A DNA stretch of 64,000 bases from Pseudomonas lopnurensis (lineage in GTDB: Bacteria; Pseudomonadota; Gammaproteobacteria; Pseudomonadales; Pseudomonadaceae). Positions 44,577-52,222 of the stretch are shown here, one piece after another; positions within the stretch are counted from its first letter, which is position 1, and every line of letters begins with the position of its first letter. Position numbers and translations under genes: made by a program. Where the stretch lies: contig NZ_JADDIX010000092.1 of assembly GCF_015070855.1 (NCBI RefSeq), positions 45,675-109,674 of the forward strand, given 5' to 3'. The notes beneath the pieces were generated by a model. It had not been told where the DNA came from and searched no databases. It worked only from the letters and a program-made list of their open reading frames with translations.

Positions 44577-44625
44577 TTCAGGCTTCAGGCTTCAGGCTTC
44601 AGGCTTCAGGCTTCAGGCTTCAGGC
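44577..44625. repeat. seven tandem copies of TTCAGGC
   Basis: An exact heptamer repeat (49 bases, 7 units) lies 11 bases after the csgG stop and 144 bases before the csgB start. Heptamer tracts can change copy number by slippage. Being in the intergenic DNA, a change would alter spacing and not a reading frame. Confidence 0.85.
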
Positions 44626-44636
44626 GAAGGCGCGTG

Positions 44637-45467
44637 TCAGTCCACCCTGCTCAGGTACTTGCTCAGCGCCGGATGGTCGCCGCCGCTGCCTTCGGCCGTC
44701 TGCCACAGGCGTCGGTCGACGCCCTGGGCGATCAGGTGGGCGACGGCGGCCTCGATCGCCGACAGCACGCACAGCTGCGCCGGCTCGTTGGTGGTATAGC
44801 CAGCCTCGGCCTCGAGCAGTTCCTTGAATTCGATGAACTTGTAGACGTTGGCGCTGCGCCCGATGGAGAAGATGGTCTTGGTGGTCATCACGTTGGACAG
44901 CACCCGCCCGCTGCGCACGTCGATGGCCCTGAGGTTCACCGTGACCTGGTCGACCCGGTACTCCTGCGAAACGCCGATGCCCAGGTAGCGGGCGCCCTGG
45001 CCACCGCTGCGCACGTTGGTCTCGTAGGCGACGATGGCGCCTTCCATGATGATGTTGGCGGCCAGCAGCGACGGCAGTTCGGACTGGATGTTGGGTGCCA
45101 CGTCGGGCTTGGCCTGCGAGGCGCGGATGATCTTGCGCTCGGTCAGTACGTTCTGCAGGCCCTCGCGCTCGAGCACGACGAACCAGCCGCTGGCCTGCAT
45201 GGCGTCGACCAGCATGCTCGCCGCGCCCTGGGTCACGGCGGTGGAGAAGGAACTGGCAGGGTTGGGTTTGTACTGCCCGGTCTGGTCGCGAAAACCGTAC
45301 ACCGCCGCCACCAAGGGACCCTTCGGGCGAGGCAGCGCCAGCAGGTCCTGGTAGGTCGAGGTGCGTGGGGTCAGTGTCGGTGGATGCTGATCGGCGGACA
45401 TGGGCTCGCGCACGGCGCAGCCCTGCAACACGGCCATCATCCCGATGGCTACGAACAGGCTTCTCAT
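44637..45467 (-). CDS. csgG: CsgG curli secretion channel lipoprotein
   Basis: A 276-residue outer-membrane lipoprotein. The lipobox LQGC gives a lipidated Cys17. The CsgG domain includes VYGFRDQTGQYKPNPASSFS and the segment GGQGARYLGIGVSQEYRVDQVTV, matching the pore-forming transmembrane hairpins of the E. coli nonameric channel; the constriction-like YKPNPASSFSTAV is conserved. It exports CsgA and CsgB. It begins 22 bases after csgF. Confidence 0.94.
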   Translation of the reverse strand: MRSLFVAIGMMAVLQGCAVREPMSADQHPPTLTPRTSTYQDLLALPRPKGPLVAAVYGFRDQTGQYKPNPASSFSTAVTQGAASMLVDAMQASGWFVVLEREGLQNVLTERKIIRASQAKPDVAPNIQSELPSLLAANIIMEGAIVAYETNVRSGGQGARYLGIGVSQEYRVDQVTVNLRAIDVRSGRVLSNVMTTKTIFSIGRSANVYKFIEFKELLEAEAGYTTNEPAQLCVLSAIEAAVAHLIAQGVDRRLWQTAEGSGGDHPALSKYLSRVD

Positions 45468-45489
45468 GGCCTTTGCTCTCCCTGGATGG

Positions 45490-45903
45490 TCAGTTCTGAC
45501 CGACGATGATTTCGGACATTTCGCCGGTGAGTCGATCCGTGATCTCGACGATCAGCGTACCGATTTCGTTGTTGTAGATGCGGACGATGAAATCCTCGGT
45601 GGTCAGCGTGCCGGTCTGGCCGTCGCTCACGCCACTCAGCAGATCGGTCAGCAGGCGTGACTCCAACTGGCTGGTGAAGCGATCCAGCGCGGACATGCCG
45701 GTCAGCGACGCGCGATCCAGCGCGTCCGGGTCTTTCTTGTCGTTCTGTGCCTGGGCGTTACCGAGCAGCCAGGCGCCATTGAGCGGGCTGCCACCGAAGG
45801 AGGGATTGATCGGGGTGTACACCAGTTCGGTGGCGCTGGTGCCAGCGCTGAGCAGCAGACTGCCGAGCAGCAGGCCGGTCGTCTTGGGAATGTGCCGGTT
45901 CAT
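45490..45903 (-). CDS. csgF: CsgF curli assembly protein
   Basis: A 137-residue secreted protein. The signal peptide ends at about residue 24 (LLLSAGTSA). The mature N-terminus TELVYTPINPSFGGSPLNG is the CsgF segment that inserts into the CsgG pore. It couples secretion to CsgB nucleation at the cell surface. Its ATG overlaps the csgE stop as ATGA. Confidence 0.94.
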   Translation of the reverse strand: MNRHIPKTTGLLLGSLLLSAGTSATELVYTPINPSFGGSPLNGAWLLGNAQAQNDKKDPDALDRASLTGMSALDRFTSQLESRLLTDLLSGVSDGQTGTLTTEDFIVRIYNNEIGTLIVEITDRLTGEMSEIIVGQN

Positions 45904-46283
45904 AACTCGTCCTTGGCTAGGTCAATGTTGTCTTCGAACAACGCTTCTATTTTTCGCCGGTTTATTTCCTGTACCACGAAGTCGGCGGCCTCGTAGGCGG
46001 TGTCCTTCATGTCCGCGACGTTGGGCTGGAGAAACCTGCGATAGAGCGTCTGGTTCTCATGCTCGACCCACACCAGCACGCCCCAGCGGGCCGAAGGGCG
46101 CTCCTTGACGGCGAGATTGAAATCCAGCCGGCTGATGTCGTTCAGGCGTTCGCAGAACCTGAGATAGAACTCGTGCCCGGAGCGCGAAATGGTGTTGTCG
46201 GTGATGAAGCCCTGCAGTTCGGCTTCATCGGCATGGCTGGCCAGGCCCAACAGCAGCAGCAGCAGCGGGCCGGTGCGTTTCAC
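45900..46283 (-). CDS. csgE: CsgE curli secretion specificity factor
   Basis: A 127-residue periplasmic protein. The start is a GTG at 46283 that overlaps the csgD stop as GTGA; the open frame continues upstream inside csgD but only this start gives a signal peptide (KRTGPLLLLLLGLASHA). The mature part ELQGFITDNTISRSGHEFY and ARWGVLVWVEHENQTLY matches CsgE, which caps the CsgG channel. Overlaps at both ends indicate tight coupling. Confidence 0.93.
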   Translation of the reverse strand: MKRTGPLLLLLLGLASHADEAELQGFITDNTISRSGHEFYLRFCERLNDISRLDFNLAVKERPSARWGVLVWVEHENQTLYRRFLQPNVADMKDTAYEAADFVVQEINRRKIEALFEDNIDLAKDEL

Positions 46284-46957
46284 GGCGTCGCCTCGCCGAC
46301 GTGGGCCAGCACCAGGGAGGCGCCCTGCGCCCGGTTGCTGGCGCCCAGCTTGCGCAGGGCGTTGTGCACATGGCTCTTGATGGTGTGGGTGCTCAGGTGC
46401 AGTTTTTGCGCGATGGCCGAATTCGAGAGACCGTGCCCGGCCAGGGCGAGGATCTGCTTCTCGCGCAGGGTCAGCTCGTCGATGGCCTGCCTGGAATGGG
46501 TCAGTTGCCGGTAGCGGCACAGCAGCTTTTCCATCAACGCTCGCGGCAGCCAGTCGCCGCCGGTGAGAATGGCCTGGACGCCCCGCATGAAATTGCTGCG
46601 CGGCGTCGAGCGGTAGAAAACGCCGCGAATCCAGGGATGCATCTCGATCAGCAGGCGTGCCTGGTCGGGCTGCGCATTGACCAGGGCGACCGGCGTTTCA
46701 CCGAACTGGCGCAGCAACTGCAGGCACTGCTCGTGGGAAAAGCTGCCAAGGTCCAGGAGCGCCAGGGCGAACCGTGCGTGTTCCGGGCGCAACGTGCCGG
46801 TGCGGTACAGGACGCAGGTGGGGCAGTCGTCGAGGTGTTGGCGCAATGCGCTGTCGAGGAGTTCGCTATGGGAAAGCAATAGCAGGCGCGACGGGGCCGG
46901 CGCGATAGCCGATACGGCATCATTTTTCATTCGCATGTCCTTTGCTGAATGGAACAA
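46280..46957 (-). CDS. csgD: CsgD-like LuxR family regulator of curli
   Basis: A 225-residue LuxR/FixJ-type regulator with a receiver-like N-terminal half that lacks the full acidic phosphorylation site, as in CsgD. The C-terminal helix-turn-helix (residues 155-215) reads LTLREKQILALAGHGLSNSAIAQKLHLSTHTIKSHV. It is the first gene of the csgDEFGBA set. Start may be ATG 46957, 46936 or 46930; none can be excluded. Autoregulation and control of csgBA are expected from the family. The AT-rich DNA upstream (47015-47065) is the likely promoter. Confidence 0.9.
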   Translation of the reverse strand: MFHSAKDMRMKNDAVSAIAPAPSRLLLLSHSELLDSALRQHLDDCPTCVLYRTGTLRPEHARFALALLDLGSFSHEQCLQLLRQFGETPVALVNAQPDQARLLIEMHPWIRGVFYRSTPRSNFMRGVQAILTGGDWLPRALMEKLLCRYRQLTHSRQAIDELTLREKQILALAGHGLSNSAIAQKLHLSTHTIKSHVHNALRKLGASNRAQGASLVLAHVGEATP

Positions 46958-47180
46958 CCTAGAGTTCTCGTTCGCCTCCGATCCGTGGAGATCCGGCGAT
47001 TCGATACGTCGATTCGAAAAGTAGTTCAGCTTTTCGACAAAAAAAAGTCAAAAGTGAAAAAATATGTCAGTTTGCTGGCGAGGTGTCCCGCGGGTTCCCC
47101 TGGCGGAGGCCGTTGAGCCCGTCTACAGTGTCGTTTTCGGGCGCATTTCATGCCCGTGGCAGCTGTAGCGGAACGATGCG
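46958..47180. other. promoter region upstream of csgD and lysE-type gene
   Basis: No gene is present. The segment 47015-47065 is AT-rich, with A and T tracts (GAAAAAATATG), set in GC-rich DNA. It is shared by the minus-strand csgD and plus-strand LysE-type gene, and is where integration of biofilm signals would be expected. No exact operator was assigned. Confidence 0.45.
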
Positions 47181-47816
47181 ATGGGTGATCCTCTTTTCTG
47201 GCTGGTGTTCTTTTCGGCGGCACTGGCGCTGAACATATCGCCGGGACCGGACCTGTTCTACGTGCTGTCGCGCACCTTTTCCGGCGGGCGGCGCATCGGG
47301 ATGATTTCCGCCTGCGGCGTATGCAGCGGTGCGCTGGTGCACGTGCTGTTCGCTGCCCTGGGCATCTCGGCCATTCTCGCCACCTCGGCGCTCGCCTTCG
47401 CGCTGGTCAAGTACGTCGGCGCGGCCTATCTGCTCTATCTGGGCATCCAGGCGTTGCGCTCGGCCGGCAGCGGGGCCGCGCTGGAAATCAAGGCCGGGCC
47501 GCGCACCTCCGCTTGGCGGGCCTATCGCCAGGGTGTGCTGGTGGACCTGCTCAATCCCAAGGCAGCGATCTTCTTCATGGCCTTCCTGCCGCAGTTCGTG
47601 CGACCCGAGCATGGCGCAGTACCGTTGCAACTGCTGGTGCTCGGCGTTCTGGTGGTGCTGGTGGCAATCGTCGTCGAATGCGGCCTGGTACTGCTGGCGG
47701 CACGGGCGACCACGGCGCTACGCAACAACCGTACCCTGAGCCAGTGGCTCGACCGGGTGCTGGGTTCGATCCTCATCGGCCTGGGGGTTCGCCTGGGGCT
47801 CAGCGAACGCGCCTGA
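47181..47816 (+). CDS. LysE/RhtB family amino acid exporter
   Basis: A 211-residue inner-membrane exporter with six predicted helices. The opening LNISPGPDLFYVLSRTFSGG is the family motif, and VLVDLLNPKAAIFFMAFLPQF follows in the fourth helix region. It exports amino acids or homoserine-type compounds; substrate not determinable. It is monocistronic on the plus strand, divergent from csgD. Confidence 0.9.
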   Translation: MGDPLFWLVFFSAALALNISPGPDLFYVLSRTFSGGRRIGMISACGVCSGALVHVLFAALGISAILATSALAFALVKYVGAAYLLYLGIQALRSAGSGAALEIKAGPRTSAWRAYRQGVLVDLLNPKAAIFFMAFLPQFVRPEHGAVPLQLLVLGVLVVLVAIVVECGLVLLAARATTALRNNRTLSQWLDRVLGSILIGLGVRLGLSERA

Positions 47817-47892
47817 CGGGAATTCGATCGGCCTGGCGCCGCTCTCAACAGCGAGGGCTCGCCAACCGACGGCCCCATGATCGGAGCTGCCT

Positions 47893-48348
47893 ATGTCTCA
47901 TCAAAGCAAGAACACCACGTCCACCCTGATTCCCTGCCTGCGCTATCGCGACGTGGCGGCGGCGATCGACTGGCTGTGCCGCGCCTTCGGCTTTGAACGC
48001 CAGCGGGTGAACGAGGACGAACTGGTCGGCATCATCCATGCGCAGCTCGGCTTCGGCAGCGGCATGCTGATGGTCGGCCCGGTGGACGATTCGGAGTACG
48101 GCCGTCAACTGCGCCAGCCGGACGAGCTCGGCGGCGCCTCGACCCAGGGCATCTATGTCATCGTCAACAGTGCCGATGCGCTCTACACCCAGGCCAAGGC
48201 CGCCGGCGCGCAGGTCGTCGTCGAGCTGAAGGACGAGGACTACGGTGGCCGCGGTTTCAGCTGTCGCGACCTGGAAGGCCACCTGTGGAGTTTCGGCACC
48301 TACGATCCCTGGGCGGACGAAGCCGCCGGTTCCGTGGAGCAGGCCTGA
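47893..48348 (+). CDS. VOC (glyoxalase/bleomycin-resistance-like) protein
   Basis: A 151-residue protein with two beta-alpha-beta-beta-beta units of the vicinal oxygen chelate fold (TLIPCLRYRDVAAAIDWLCR and GIYVIVNSADALYTQAKAAG). The end RDLEGHLWSFGTYDPW is common in this PhnB/YkcA-like group. Its stop overlaps the aldo/keto reductase start (TGATG), so the two are co-translated. Function unknown. Confidence 0.88.
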   Translation: MSHQSKNTTSTLIPCLRYRDVAAAIDWLCRAFGFERQRVNEDELVGIIHAQLGFGSGMLMVGPVDDSEYGRQLRQPDELGGASTQGIYVIVNSADALYTQAKAAGAQVVVELKDEDYGGRGFSCRDLEGHLWSFGTYDPWADEAAGSVEQA

Positions 48349-49175
48349 TGCGCGCTTTCAGCATGATCGATGGTGGACGCGTCCCGCGGGTCGGCCAGGG
48401 CACCTGGCACATGGGCGAGGACCCGGCTGAGCGGCAGCGCGAGGTGGCGGCGCTGCGCCTGGGCATCGAGCTGGGCATGCCGCTGATCGACACCGCCGAG
48501 ATGTACGGCGAAGGCGGCGCCGAGGAGGTCGTGGGCGAGGCGATCCGCAGTCGCCGCGAGCGGGTTTTCCTGGTCAGCAAGGTCTACCCGCACAATGCCA
48601 GCCGCCAGGGCATACCGCTGGCCTGCGAGCGCAGCCTGCGGCGCCTGGGGACCGATTGCATCGATCTCTACCTGCTGCACTGGCGCGGGCAACATCCGCT
48701 GGCGGAAACCGTGGAAGCCTTCGAACGGCTGAAGACGGCCGGCAAGATCCGTCACTGGGGTGTGTCCAACCTCGATCTCGACGATATGCAGGAACTGCCG
48801 CAGGCGCGGGCCTGCGCCACCAACCAGGTGCTGTACAACCCGGCCGAGCGCGGCATCGAATTCGATCTGCTGCCCTGGTGCCAGGCCCAGGGGATGCCCG
48901 TCATGGCTTATTGCCCGCTGGGGCAGGGTGGCGAGCTGTTGCGCGCTCCCGCCCTGCTCGAAGTGGCGCGCCGCCACGGCGCGCAGCCGGCGCAGGTCGC
49001 CCTGGCCTGGGCGCTGCGCCAGCCGGGCGTGTGGGCGATTCCAAAGGCCAGCGATCCCGTGCATCTGCGTGCCAATGCCGCGGCCGCCGGGTTGCGCCTG
49101 GGCGCCGAGGACCTGGCGATCATCGAGCAGGCCTTTCCGTCGCCCTCGCGCCGGCAACCGTTGCAGATGGTCTGA
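48348..49175 (+). CDS. aldo/keto reductase
   Basis: A 275-residue NADPH-dependent reductase of the AKR superfamily. It has GQGTWHMGED near the N-terminus, catalytic D46-T-A-E-M-Y50, K76 (LVSKVYPHN) and H106 (LLHWRG), then GVSNLDLDD. ATG 48348 fits better than the open frame start at 48285. It is translationally coupled to the VOC gene. Carbonyl substrate unknown. Confidence 0.91.
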   Translation: MRAFSMIDGGRVPRVGQGTWHMGEDPAERQREVAALRLGIELGMPLIDTAEMYGEGGAEEVVGEAIRSRRERVFLVSKVYPHNASRQGIPLACERSLRRLGTDCIDLYLLHWRGQHPLAETVEAFERLKTAGKIRHWGVSNLDLDDMQELPQARACATNQVLYNPAERGIEFDLLPWCQAQGMPVMAYCPLGQGGELLRAPALLEVARRHGAQPAQVALAWALRQPGVWAIPKASDPVHLRANAAAAGLRLGAEDLAIIEQAFPSPSRRQPLQMV

Positions 49176-49252
49176 ACTCCGACTGCCGTAGGGAATGATT
49201 GCCGCGCCGCCGCTGTCAGCAGATGGATGACAGCGAATCCGGAGGAACGGGC

Positions 49253-50224
49253 ATGGCCAAGGCGACACTCGACGGCGCGGTGGTGGTGATCACTGGCGCA
49301 TCCAGCGGCATCGGCCGCGCTGCGGCGCAGGCTTTCGCCCGTCGCGGCGCGAGACTGGTGCTGGCGGCACGGGACGCCGAAGCCCTGCAGGAAGCCGCGG
49401 ACGAATGCCGCAGCTTCGGTAGCGACGCCATTGCCGTGCCGACCGACGTGACCCATAGCGACGAGGTGGAAAACCTCGCCAGCGCCGCGGCGGAGTTCGG
49501 CCAGGGGCGCATCGACGTGTGGATCAACAATGCCGGGATCGGCGCGGTCGGCGCCTTCGACGAAACCCCGCTGGATGCCCATGAGCAGGTGGTGCAGACC
49601 GACCTGCTCGGCTATCTGCGCGGCGCCCATGCGGTGCTGCCGTACTTCAAGCAGCAGCAGGGCGGCGTGCTGATCAATACGCTGTCGATGGGCAGCTGGG
49701 TGGCACAGCCTTACGCGGTGGCCTATTCGGCGAGCAAGTTCGGCCTGCGCGGCTTCTCCCAGGCGCTGCGTGGTGAGCTGGGACAGTGGCCGGGCATCCA
49801 TGTCTGCGATGTCTACCCGTCAGTGGTGGATACCCCGGGCTTTCGCGACGGCGGCAACTATGCCGGGCGTTCGCTGCAGCCGCCGCCACCGCGGTACGAC
49901 CCGCGCCGGGTGGCCGATGCGATGGTCAGCCTGGCGCTGCACCCGCGCCATACCACCTCGGTCGGCGCGGTGGCGACGCTGCTGCGTCTGGCGCATTTCC
50001 TCACACCCGGCTTCGATCGCCTGAACGGCCTGCTCACCGGCACGGCATTGAACCGCGCGCGGCGCGTGCCGACATCGTCGGGCAACCTGTTCCATCCGGC
50101 CCTGGGGCAGCGGCGGATCGATGGCGGCTGGCGCGGCGAGGCCCCCGAGCCACGCAAGTGGCTGCTGGTCGGCGGCCTGGCGCTGGGGATTGTCGGATTC
50201 TGCCTGTGCCGGCATCGCCGGTAG
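49253..50224 (+). CDS. SDR family oxidoreductase with C-terminal membrane segment
   Basis: A 323-residue short-chain dehydrogenase. The cofactor motif is TGASSGIGRA, NNAGIG follows, and the catalytic residues are S (NTLSMGSW) and Y-S-A-S-K. After the catalytic domain there is an extension of about 80 residues ending in a hydrophobic helix (LLVGGLALGIVGFCLC) and a basic tail, suggesting membrane anchoring. GGAGGAA precedes ATG 49253; 49223 is an upstream alternative. Substrate unknown. Confidence 0.9.
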   Translation: MAKATLDGAVVVITGASSGIGRAAAQAFARRGARLVLAARDAEALQEAADECRSFGSDAIAVPTDVTHSDEVENLASAAAEFGQGRIDVWINNAGIGAVGAFDETPLDAHEQVVQTDLLGYLRGAHAVLPYFKQQQGGVLINTLSMGSWVAQPYAVAYSASKFGLRGFSQALRGELGQWPGIHVCDVYPSVVDTPGFRDGGNYAGRSLQPPPPRYDPRRVADAMVSLALHPRHTTSVGAVATLLRLAHFLTPGFDRLNGLLTGTALNRARRVPTSSGNLFHPALGQRRIDGGWRGEAPEPRKWLLVGGLALGIVGFCLCRHRR

Positions 50225-50395
50225 GTCGACGGTTGGGTTGGTTTGAGCGAAGCCCAACGAGCGGACCGTCAGCCCGCGCGGGGCCACGACCTCGGCGAAC
50301 CGTTGGGCTTCGCCGACAAGCGGCTCAACCCAACACGGGCGCATAGGTCGTAGGTTGTTCGCGAGCAGGCTCGCTCCTACGGCGGGGGCCGCGTT
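50225..50395. repeat. GTTGGGCTTCG inverted repeat and REP-like half site
   Basis: GGTTGGGTTGG..GAAGCCCAACG and CGTTGGGCTTCG..CTCAACCCAAC form an inverted repeat between 50230 and 50338, followed by TTCGCGAGCAGGCTCGCTCC and TACGG (50358-50382). It separates the converging SDR and metR genes and may terminate both. Confidence 0.55.
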
Positions 50396-51322
50396 TCAGC
50401 GCGGCTTGGCTGCGGCGCTGACGCCTTCCAGCGTGGCGAAGGAGGTGTCCTTGGCGGTGAGCAGGAAGTCGCGCATGAACGGCGAATCCAGCATGTCGGC
50501 GCGGATGCCGGCGAACAGCGTGGCGAACAATCCCTTCTCGCCGAGCCGCTTGGCGGTCACGTAGCCGCGTGCGCTGTATTCATGCAGCGCCCAGTTCGGC
50601 AGGCAGCAGACGCCGCGTCCGGATGCCACCAGTTGCATCATCATCACCGTCAGCTCCGAGGTGCGCACCTGCGCCGGCTCGACGTCGGCGGGCTCGAGAA
50701 AGCGGGTGAACACATCGAGGCGGTCGCGTTCGACCGGGTAGGTGATCAGGGTTTCGCTCGCCAGGTCCTCGGGACGAATGTACGGCCGCGCTGCCAGCGG
50801 GTGCTGGTTGGCCACCGCCAGCAGCGCCTCGTAGGTGAACAGCGGTACGTAGGTGATGCCCGGCAGCTCCAGTGGGTCGGAGGTGACCACCAGGTCGAGG
50901 TCGCCACGTGCCAGCGCCGGCAACGGCGCGAAGGAAAAGCCCGAGGCGAGGTCCAGCTCGACTTCCGGCCAGGCGTCGCGGAACTGGTCGATGGTGGGCA
51001 TCAGCCACTGGAAACAGCTGTGGCACTCGATGGCCATGTGCAGGCGCCCCGCGGTACCGCCGGCCAGGCGGGCCAGATCGCGTTCGGCGCTGCGCAGTTG
51101 CGGCAGCACCGCGTCGGCCAGCTGCAGCAGCCGCAACCCGGCGCTGGTGAAGCGCACCGGCCGCGTCTTGCGTACGAATAATTGCAGGCCGAGGCGCTCT
51201 TCCAGTTCCTTGAATTGATGGGAGAGCGCCGACTGGGTCAGGTGCAGGCGCTCGGCGGCTTCCACCAGGCTGTCCGTCTCGCGCAGTGCATGAAGCGTCT
51301 TCAGGTGTCGAATTTCCAGCAT
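50396..51322 (-). CDS. metR: MetR, LysR-type regulator of methionine biosynthesis
   Basis: A 308-residue LysR protein. The N-terminus MLEIRHLKTLHALRETDSL and LTQSALSHQFKELE match MetR, which activates metE and other genes with homocysteine as co-inducer. The upstream open frame to 51403 adds residues not found in MetR. The predicted target metE lies about 900 bases away at 52223 with an intervening exoD-like gene, in place of the usual adjacent divergent layout. A near-consensus MetR box precedes metE. Confidence 0.92.
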   Translation of the reverse strand: MLEIRHLKTLHALRETDSLVEAAERLHLTQSALSHQFKELEERLGLQLFVRKTRPVRFTSAGLRLLQLADAVLPQLRSAERDLARLAGGTAGRLHMAIECHSCFQWLMPTIDQFRDAWPEVELDLASGFSFAPLPALARGDLDLVVTSDPLELPGITYVPLFTYEALLAVANQHPLAARPYIRPEDLASETLITYPVERDRLDVFTRFLEPADVEPAQVRTSELTVMMMQLVASGRGVCCLPNWALHEYSARGYVTAKRLGEKGLFATLFAGIRADMLDSPFMRDFLLTAKDTSFATLEGVSAAAKPR

Positions 51323-51470
51323 GCCGGACTCCCCTGCAATCGGTAGCGATCGAGCCTGCATGAGAGCTGCGGTCGAGCTGATGAAACAAGTCGGTATGAG
51401 CATCGCTCATCGAGTGGGCGAAGTGTGTCGCACCGGGACGGTGCTGTCGAGAGGCCGCCGGCGCCGCGGG

Positions 51471-52061
51471 CTAAAGCCACAGCCGGCTGGTCATGTAGAC
51501 CAGGCCGAAGAAGAACAGCGCCGCCACGACGATCATCGCACCGTCACGCGCCATCATGCCCAGTCCGAGCACGCTCAGCGCCGCCCCGGCGATGGAGTTG
51601 CCGAAGGGGATCAGTTCCAGCGGCGGCATGGTGGCGGCGATCAGCATGCAGAGCAGGGCGTTGAGGCGGGTCGCCAGGCCACTGGTGAGGAAGGTCAGCC
51701 GTCGCCGCAGCAGCCGATCGACGAAACCTGAAAGGCGTTGCAGGAAGGCGATCGCCTTGTCGTACTTGCTGCGCGAAGCACTGCGTCTGAGCAGCCATTG
51801 CGGCAGCCAGAAGCGCTCGCGCCCGATCAGCAACTGCACCGCGATCAGCATCACCATGACCGCTATCACGCTGGGCAGGCCCGGAATACCGGACAGCGGC
51901 GAAAGTACCAGCAGGCCCGGTATCAGCAGCAGGGCGCCGAAGCTGCGTTCGTCCGTCACCTGCAGCATGCATTCGATGGTCACCGGCTGGTCGGGCTCAC
52001 CCGCCTGTTCCAGGCGCTGCAACAGGCTTTCGAGGTTCTGTGGCTGTTCGTCGGAGGACAT
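51471..52061 (-). CDS. ExoD family membrane protein
   Basis: A 196-residue inner-membrane protein with about five helices, of the ExoD family (exopolysaccharide synthesis, PF06055). SFGALLLIPGLLVLSPLSGIPGLPSVIAVM and FGNSIAGAALSVLGLGMMARDG are conserved family features. ExoD of Sinorhizobium affects exopolysaccharide and alkaline pH tolerance; the biochemical role is unknown. It lies between metR and metE, divergent from metE. Confidence 0.87.
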   Translation of the reverse strand: MSSDEQPQNLESLLQRLEQAGEPDQPVTIECMLQVTDERSFGALLLIPGLLVLSPLSGIPGLPSVIAVMVMLIAVQLLIGRERFWLPQWLLRRSASRSKYDKAIAFLQRLSGFVDRLLRRRLTFLTSGLATRLNALLCMLIAATMPPLELIPFGNSIAGAALSVLGLGMMARDGAMIVVAALFFFGLVYMTSRLWL

Positions 52062-52151
52062 GGCGGCACCTTGCGTTGGGGACTCTGGTTAGAACGCCGG
52101 CCTCGGCAAATGCTCCAACATGAATAATTTTGTATGTTAAATCAAATTACA

Positions 52152-52164
52152 TGAGTTTGTTTCA
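52152..52164 (+). promoter_or_regulatory. probable MetR box upstream of metE
   Basis: TGAGTTTGTTTCA matches the MetR consensus TGAA-N5-TTCA except for one base (G for A). It lies 59 bases before the metE ATG in AT-rich DNA and next to its own regulator's locus, so it is the likely activation site. A second site could be in the ATGAATAATTTTGTAT stretch at 52120-52135. Confidence 0.6.
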
Positions 52165-52222
52165 TTGCTTGGCGGCGGGGACAATCGCCGCACTCATGCA
52201 GAACGACATTCGGAGTGAAAAA

